A stretch of 6,685 nt of DNA from a bacterium. GTDB lineage: Bacteria; Zixibacteria; MSB-5A5; GN15; FEB-12. Location of the stretch: assembly GCA_030629485.1 (NCBI GenBank), contig DAOVOW010000107.1, forward strand, positions 1 to 6,685, read 5' to 3'. The translations under genes were made by a program, and so were the position numbers. Position 1 is the first letter of the stretch. Each line of letters opens with the position of its first letter. The notes under the pieces are model-generated. The model was given only the letters and a program-made list of their open reading frames with translations. It was not told the DNA's origin and did not search any database. Shown piece by piece: positions 1 through 4,430 of this stretch.

Positions 1-26
1 AAAAGTGACGATAAATCACTTTTTTT
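1..26 (+). terminator. Rho-independent-type terminator at left edge
   Basis: AAAAGTGA (1-8) and TCACTTTT (16-23) form a perfect 8-bp inverted repeat around a 7-base loop, and the T run continues to base 26. The stem is AT-rich with only two G-C pairs, so it is weak for an intrinsic terminator. The A run at the left edge would also serve as a U tract on the opposite strand, so it could work in both directions. It most likely ends a gene lying left of the window. The stem may be longer, since the window begins inside it. Confidence 0.55.
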
Positions 27-174
27 GTGGGGGTGTTATATGTTGTGGTTCAGGTGATTAGGGGGTACAGGATGTGGGGGCGGGTAATCAGAGATCACGC
101 TCTCGGTTGCAGTGCGGGAATGACGTATGCGGCGGGGATGATATTGTGCCCGCGTAATCTTCAGATCGCGCGAG

Positions 175-281
175 CAGGCATCGCCTGTTTCATTCGTAGC
201 CGAGTCTGAAGACTCGTCCACCACAAACCAACTTGAAACAAAGTCCGTTCCGTATGAACCGGGCAGACGAGGACGTCTGCC
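175..281. repeat. Cluster of three small palindromes, probably interspersed-repeat remnants
   Basis: Three hairpins follow each other: CAGGC-ATC-GCCTG (175-187), CGAGTCT-GA-AGACTCG (201-216), and GGCAGACG-AGGA-CGTCTGCC (262-281). All arms are perfect. Read on the minus strand, the second and third share a similar approach sequence: TGTGG, then a GG-rich stretch, then the palindrome. This suggests two related units. They sit directly next to the repeat copy at 293-348. They have no T tracts and no adjacent gene end, so they look like intergenic repeat elements rather than terminators. Confidence 0.5.
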
Positions 282-292
282 GCCCACAGAAT

Positions 293-348
293 GAGATTGT
301 CGCGGTCGTCCTTAAGAGACACTTGTGGCCGGCGACCTCGCAATGACG
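293..348 (-). repeat. Interspersed repeat, copy A (degenerate)
   Basis: This 56-base element begins GAGATTGTCGCG and ends CTCGCAATGACG on the plus strand. The same ends, with one substitution, bound a 52-base segment at 4321-4372. The interiors are similar but diverged: CCTTA is shared, as is a GTGGCCG/GTGCCG-like stretch. The ends form an imperfect inverted repeat (ATTGC/GCAAT). On the minus strand it reads CGTCATTGCGAG…GACAATCTC. That resembles the 'GTCATTGCGAG…GCAATCTC' short repeats I recall from many bacterial genomes. No transposase is nearby, so it would be non-autonomous. Confidence 0.6.
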
Positions 349-477
349 ATTTCGGCGACGACATAGAAACGATCGAGCCAGTTTTAAGAACCCTTTCTCA
401 TCGAAGTACGTTATATTAGTGCCAGCGGATCTGCGACCATCAGCAGTCGCTAATGAATGGGTCTGCAGAGGTCCGAT

Positions 478-540
478 GATTGCCGCCGTGGCGTAAGGTG
501 CGGAACAAGAAGGAATTACGGCCTGCCCACGGCGGCGGTT
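478..540 (+). promoter_or_regulatory. GC-rich leader stem-loop upstream of the Lon start
   Basis: GCCGCCGTGG (482-491) and CCACGGCGGC (527-536) are perfect 10-base complements. The stem can extend outward with one A-U and three G-U pairs to 478/540. It can continue inward through CGTAA (492-496) with TTACG (516-520) across a 6-base bulge. It ends about 10 bases before the AGAGGA ribosome binding site and 27 bases before the start codon. If transcribed, it would form a stable structure in the 5' leader. There is no U tract, so it is not a simple intrinsic terminator. I recognise no known riboswitch or thermometer family. It could instead be another intergenic palindrome. Confidence 0.4.
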
Positions 541-549
541 CAGGGAATG

Positions 550-555
550 AGAGGA
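550..555 (+). promoter_or_regulatory. Ribosome binding site of the Lon gene
   Basis: AGAGGA is the best Shine-Dalgarno match ahead of the ATG at 568. It ends 12 bases upstream, slightly long but acceptable. An in-frame TAG at 556-558 rules out any start further upstream. The next in-frame ATG (574) would sit at a less favourable spacing, so 568 is preferred. Confidence 0.5.
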
Positions 556-567
556 TAGCCGATATCT

Positions 568-3063
568 ATGAAAATGGCATCAGATATACTAATCAAGAGC
601 CGGTACCGAATACCCCTGGTGACAGAAGGCCCAACGGAGAACTTCCCACTATTGCGTCTTCGGATGGCAGTGCTGTTTCCACACAATCTGCTGACCATCC
701 AGGTGCGACGCAAGGAAACCCTCCAGTTGATCAGCGACTGCCACTCCAGAGAGCAGCAATTCGTTGCCTCATTCTCGCCCCACCCAGACGATGAGGACGA
801 GCCGTCGCCTGTCCATCGGATGGGAACACTGGCCACGGTGCGCGACTGTCGCGAGGCGCCCGGCGGGTCGCTGCTGGTGACTATCGAAGGACTCAAGAGA
901 ATTGCCATAGCCAAAGTTTCCGGCTCAGACGCCTACTCAACCGTCACCGTCCAGGATCTGGAACTGGACAGCAGTGATCCCAAGAGCCATCTGGGAAGGA
1001 TGGATGCTGTAATCACCATGGTCGACGAAATCACGCGGCTCGATCCGAGCTACTCGGCCGAGCTGGTTTTTGTTCTGAAAGCTATCGAGAACGATCCTTC
1101 CCTTCTGGCCGACCGGGTCGCCTCGTTCTTCCATTTCCCTCTGGCGTGGAAACAGGAACTTCTCGAAGCGGTCGATTTGCAGCTCAGGTACGGTCTCATG
1201 TTAGGTTATCTTGATCGGGTTCTGACACACGCCGGAGCTTTGCGCACAGTAAGCGATCAGGGTCGGTCGGATGGGCAGGCCCGGCCGTTTATCCCCTGGC
1301 AGCCGGCACGTGGGCAGCAGCCGTATCTTGAGCCTGACAACGGTCAGGCCGAGGAGGCGTTTCGCGTTCGGGAAGTGATCAGTAGTTCTCCGCACCTGCC
1401 TCCGGAGGTGAAAGCACGGGCGACTATCGAGGTGGACCGGCTGTCACGGCTGTCGTCGGCCTCGGCTGAGTACGGTGTCACCAAAAACTATCTCGACTGG
1501 ATTCTCGCTTTGCCGTGGGGAAAAGTCACCCCGGAGAACTACGAGATTCCCGAGGTCGAGCGAATCATCAGCACCGACTACTTTGGCCCGACCAGCATCA
1601 AAGAGCAGATTCTGCAGCGACTGTCGGTGCGCAAGCTATCCGGCGGTACCGATGAAGGTCCGACCCTCTGTCTGGTAGGCGCACCGGGAACCGGCAAAGC
1701 GTCGTTGGCCAAAGCGATCGCCCGTTCACTGGGCAAGGAGTTCATTCGTATCTCCGTCGGCGGTATTTCCGAAGTGTCCGAGATCAAGGGCATGCCGCGG
1801 ACTTTCCTCGGCGCCCAGCCCGGCAAGATTGTCAGGGCGATGAAGGATGCCGGTTCGTGTGATCCGGTGATTCTGATTGAGGACATAGATTACTTCAATC
1901 TGGAGAACAAATCCTCGGTCAACATGGCCCTGTTGGAAGCTGTTGACACGCGCTTCAACTCGCGTTTCATAGACAGCTATCTGGGGGTGCCTTTTGACCT
2001 GAGTAAGGTGTTCTTCATCTGCTCAGTGCGCGCCTTCGAGGAGATTCCGGAGCAGTTCATTCCACGCTTTGAACTCATGGAGATCCCCGGGTACATCGAG
2101 CGCGAGAAGATCGTCATCACCAAGAAATATATCATTCCCACCCTTCTCAAAAAGCATGGACTGCGCAAGTCCGAGTTCAAAATTTCGCAGAAAACGCTGG
2201 CCCGCATCATTTCCAACTACACGCAAGAAGCCGGCCTGTTGGGCTTCTCGCAGCAGATCGAGAAAATCTGCCGCAAGATGGCGTTGGAGAAAGCGCAGGG
2301 GAAAAGAAAATCCTGGACGGTGAGTGAGAAAAACCTCGAGTCGTTTCTGGGATCGCCGGTGTTCATCCCGGAGAAGGCCGAAAAAGTTCCCGAGATCGGC
2401 ACAGCCACCGGGCTGGCCTGGACCGGCGCCGGTGGGGACTTGATGTTTATCGAGGGGCTCAAGATGAAAGGGGAGGGGACCATCACCACCACCGGGTCTC
2501 TGGGCGAGGTGATGAAAGAGTCGATCCAGGCGGCGCACTCCTACGTACGCTCCAAGTCCGACATGCTGGGGATCGATTCCGCCGATTTCAATGAATTCGA
2601 TATCCACATCCACTTTCCTTCGGGCGCTATTCCCAAGGATGGGCCCTCGGCCGGTGTGACCGTTTGTCTGGTGATTGCATCGGTGATGGCGGAGCGACCT
2701 ATTCGCAACGACATAGCTATGACCGGCGAGGTCACGCTGCGTGGTAAGGTGTTGCCGGTAGGCGGGGTTAAAGAGAAAATATCGGCTGCGTATCGCGCTG
2801 GAATCTTCCACGTCGTACTGCCCAAGGAAAACCGAAAAGATCTCAAAGAGATCCCCAGAGAGATCCAGCGCAAGACGAAGTTCACCTATATCGAGCGCGT
2901 CGATGAGTTGTTCGAAATCTGTCTGCTGGATTTCACGCCATCGTCGTACACGCTGGAGAAGATTTTCGCCGAAGAGATCGAGAAGGCGAAGAGGAAAAAG
3001 CCAGCCAAGAAACCTGCCAAAAAGAAGAGCCGCCCCAAAGCCGCCAAACCGCGGAAGAAGTGA
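568..3063 (+). CDS. lon: Lon-family ATP-dependent-type serine protease, divergent, probably ATPase-impaired
   Basis: This 831-residue protein (classical Lon is about 780-820) has the Lon domain order: substrate-binding N-domain (about 26-215), AAA+ module (about 366-600) and S16 peptidase domain (about 612-790). The protease part is well conserved: GLAWT (615-619), PKDGPSAG with catalytic Ser694, and GGVKEK with Lys737. The Ser-Lys spacing of 43 equals that of E. coli Lon. The AAA+ module is eroded. Walker A is GAPGTGKAS, so Lys377 is kept but Ala378 replaces Thr. Walker B reads ILIEDID (E438-D439 instead of Asp-Glu). Arg488 replaces the sensor-1 Asn, and Leu558 replaces the sensor-2 Arg. The probable Arg finger (R500) and pore-loop aromatic (F413) remain. 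The usual coiled-coil before the ATPase is replaced by Pro/Gly/Gln-rich residues (about 225-262). The last 26 residues hold 13 Lys and 3 Arg. Cytosolic quality-control or regulatory proteolysis is expected. Family membership is certain; ATP dependence is doubtful. It appears to be transcribed alone. Confidence 0.93.
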   Translation: MKMASDILIKSRYRIPLVTEGPTENFPLLRLRMAVLFPHNLLTIQVRRKETLQLISDCHSREQQFVASFSPHPDDEDEPSPVHRMGTLATVRDCREAPGGSLLVTIEGLKRIAIAKVSGSDAYSTVTVQDLELDSSDPKSHLGRMDAVITMVDEITRLDPSYSAELVFVLKAIENDPSLLADRVASFFHFPLAWKQELLEAVDLQLRYGLMLGYLDRVLTHAGALRTVSDQGRSDGQARPFIPWQPARGQQPYLEPDNGQAEEAFRVREVISSSPHLPPEVKARATIEVDRLSRLSSASAEYGVTKNYLDWILALPWGKVTPENYEIPEVERIISTDYFGPTSIKEQILQRLSVRKLSGGTDEGPTLCLVGAPGTGKASLAKAIARSLGKEFIRISVGGISEVSEIKGMPRTFLGAQPGKIVRAMKDAGSCDPVILIEDIDYFNLENKSSVNMALLEAVDTRFNSRFIDSYLGVPFDLSKVFFICSVRAFEEIPEQFIPRFELMEIPGYIEREKIVITKKYIIPTLLKKHGLRKSEFKISQKTLARIISNYTQEAGLLGFSQQIEKICRKMALEKAQGKRKSWTVSEKNLESFLGSPVFIPEKAEKVPEIGTATGLAWTGAGGDLMFIEGLKMKGEGTITTTGSLGEVMKESIQAAHSYVRSKSDMLGIDSADFNEFDIHIHFPSGAIPKDGPSAGVTVCLVIASVMAERPIRNDIAMTGEVTLRGKVLPVGGVKEKISAAYRAGIFHVVLPKENRKDLKEIPREIQRKTKFTYIERVDELFEICLLDFTPSSYTLEKIFAEEIEKAKRKKPAKKPAKKKSRPKAAKPRKK

Positions 3064-3087
3064 GGGCTGGGTTGTGGCTTCTCAGTC

Positions 3088-3107
3088 GGTTGGAGGGTTC
3101 TCCGATC
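3088..3107 (+). terminator. Weak hairpin in the convergent gap
   Basis: GGTTGGAG (3088-3095) can pair with CTCCGATC (3100-3107) around a GGTT loop, giving eight pairs in plus-strand RNA, two of them G-U. There is no T tract on either side, and the right arm overlaps the stop codon of the minus-strand gene. It is the only structure I see in the 42-base gap between the two converging genes, so it may help end Lon transcription. As a terminator it is weak. Confidence 0.25.
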
Positions 3108-4428
3108 ACTCCCACCAGGTCGGACCCACCTGCGGCGGCGGTCCACCGGTGAACATGAAATCCACCAGATAGACAAGATCGGAGATATCGTTGGCGAAAT
3201 CGCCGTTCACATTGGCGCGCCATTTCGGGTAGACAGGCTCAATTCCTCCCGTAAAATACCAGTCGACCATGTAGACCAGATCACCGATGTCGACGACAAA
3301 ACTTCCGTCCAGATCACCTGGCACATAGTTGAAGTCCAGATGAACCGGTCCGTCGCCAAGAGCAAAACGGTCAAGAATCGATCCGGCCGAATCGATCGGA
3401 GTGACAAAGTCCGACATTCCCCCGACAAATACAGTTGAGTCCTGGTACGCGACCGCCATCAAGCAGCCATAGTCGACAACCAGGGGATTGGCGGGGCCGT
3501 GCAGCAGTTCGCCGGTGGCGGCGTCGTAGGTGTAAACATACCCGTCATCTGTCCAGCCGCCCGCGGCCAGGTAGGCTATGTTATCCGGACCGATAGCGAT
3601 CTGTCCCGGTGATCCTCCGACTGCGATACTGTCGACAACGCTGTTAGTGGTCGGATCGATAACATAGACGATGCCGAACTTCGACCAGTAGTCGCCGGTG
3701 CAGATGACATGGATGCGTCCCAACCGATCGGTGGCAAGGTATTGCGGATTCATGCCGACATTGATGTCGAGGAGTTTCTGGTCGGTGTGAGTGTCGTACA
3801 CGGCCACCTTCCCCTGACCGTACTGATACGTCACTTGATCAAAGGCAGTGATGGCCACGTATACTTTGAAATCATGGATGATAACACCCTCGGGCGAAGT
3901 GCCGATCGAAGTTTCCTTGACGACACTACTGTAATTCATGTTCAACTTGATCAGACTGTTATTGACGAAGCTGGTGACATAAGCGTACCGGTCGTCGAGG
4001 AACGCCATCCAGTATGGGTTGGAGAAGGCGCCGGTGCCGATAAAACCAACGGTGGATAGTGTGCTCAGGTCCACGATTTGGATCTCATCGGTTCCGGAGC
4101 AAACTATGTAGGCCAGAATATCGCGCACGATTATCTGATTCGGGTACGAGTTCAGATCCGAGCCGAGCGGCAGCAGGTTGTTAGTCACGACACCGGTGGT
4201 CAGGTTAATCCGAGAGAGCGTTGCACCGGTGCCGTTGGCCACCCAGGCAGTCGGCTCTGCGGCCGGCAGATTGTACGTCAGAACCAACAGCAAGAGAGCT
4301 GTCAGGCAGAATAGGTGTAAGAGATTGCCGCGCTCCTTACAGCACGAGTGCCGTCGGTCGCTCGCAATGACGAGAGAGGGTGCTTTTTCAACAGGCCCAT
4401 TTGTTGCGGTTAAGGTGAGGTTATTCAT
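3106..4428 (-). CDS. Secreted YncE/BtuG-like beta-propeller protein with C-terminal dockerin module
   Basis: The 440-residue product has a hydrophobic export segment (about 36-57) with a signal-peptidase-I-like end, LPAA before E58. It has no convincing lipobox. Residues about 61-366 contain seven copies of a 40-50 residue unit, with cores near 96, 137, 178, 227, 273, 321 and 360. Examples are NPYWMAFLDDRYAYVTS and SPGQIAIGPDNIAYLAA. This fits a seven-bladed YncE-type propeller. Residues 370-430 form two dockerin-type calcium-binding repeats: D372-x-D374-G…D380…D383, and N406-x-N408-G-D410…D414…D417, each followed by DLVYxVDxxFTGG. The start at 4428 has AAGGA at good spacing and lies 2 bases after the receptor stop, so the pair is probably translationally coupled. 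Residues 19-36 are encoded by an interspersed repeat, giving an unusually long stretch before the signal core. By analogy with BtuG it may capture ligand for the adjacent receptor. Extracytoplasmic location is well supported; the ligand is unknown. Confidence 0.85.
   Translation of the reverse strand: MNNLTLTATNGPVEKAPSLVIASDRRHSCCKERGNLLHLFCLTALLLLVLTYNLPAAEPTAWVANGTGATLSRINLTTGVVTNNLLPLGSDLNSYPNQIIVRDILAYIVCSGTDEIQIVDLSTLSTVGFIGTGAFSNPYWMAFLDDRYAYVTSFVNNSLIKLNMNYSSVVKETSIGTSPEGVIIHDFKVYVAITAFDQVTYQYGQGKVAVYDTHTDQKLLDINVGMNPQYLATDRLGRIHVICTGDYWSKFGIVYVIDPTTNSVVDSIAVGGSPGQIAIGPDNIAYLAAGGWTDDGYVYTYDAATGELLHGPANPLVVDYGCLMAVAYQDSTVFVGGMSDFVTPIDSAGSILDRFALGDGPVHLDFNYVPGDLDGSFVVDIGDLVYMVDWYFTGGIEPVYPKWRANVNGDFANDISDLVYLVDFMFTGGPPPQVGPTWWE
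4321..4372 (-). repeat. Interspersed repeat, copy B, inside the propeller gene
   Basis: This 52-base element has ends GAGATTGCCGCG and CTCGCAATGACG, matching copy A at 293-348 with diverged interior sequence. The element may extend to about 4403, because the flank TTTTTCAACAGGCCC has the look of sequence that accompanies such repeats; that extension is from memory only. It lies within the coding region just after the start codon and is read without a stop, encoding residues 19-36 (LVIAS…ERGNL) of the propeller protein. Confidence 0.65.
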
Positions 4429-4430
4429 TT

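Larger units (their letters stand above)
27..567. other. Structured non-coding intergenic region upstream of the Lon gene
   Basis: No convincing gene is present. Short open frames here lack a credible ribosome binding site, and several run through palindromes and repeat sequence. From left to right it holds a G-rich stretch with runs at 29-33, 61-65, 76-80 and 82-84, then three small palindromes (175-281), then an interspersed repeat copy (293-348). Bases 349-477 show only a possible -10-like TATATT (412-417) without a matching -35, and a small hairpin GCGAC/GTCGC (433-437/446-450). The strong stem at 478-540 and the ribosome binding site come last. The Lon promoter must lie somewhere in this stretch, but I cannot place it. 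No tRNA or other known RNA gene was recognised. Confidence 0.6.

Noticed and set aside
110..126. GCGGGAATGACG resembling the end of a common CCCGC…GCGGG repeat
   Set aside because: Only one arm is present, with no second copy in the window, so it is too short to call.
232..257. Heat-shock sigma-32-like promoter (CTTGAAA … CCGTATGA) upstream of Lon
   Set aside because: The -10 part is poor, it lies about 310 bases before the gene among palindromes, and sigma-32 consensus may not apply in this lineage.
36..287. Minus-strand open frame of 83 codons in the left intergenic region
   Set aside because: It is largely a translation of the palindrome cluster, has no good ribosome binding site and matches no family I know.
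480..794. Plus-strand open frame overlapping the Lon start
   Set aside because: It overlaps the well-supported Lon N-domain in another frame, and its composition (Pro/Arg/Asn-rich) looks like shadow translation.
2023..2811. 262-codon minus-strand open frame within the Lon gene
   Set aside because: It is antisense to the conserved AAA+ lid and protease domain. Its His/Leu/Arg-rich composition is typical of the reverse of a GC-rich gene.
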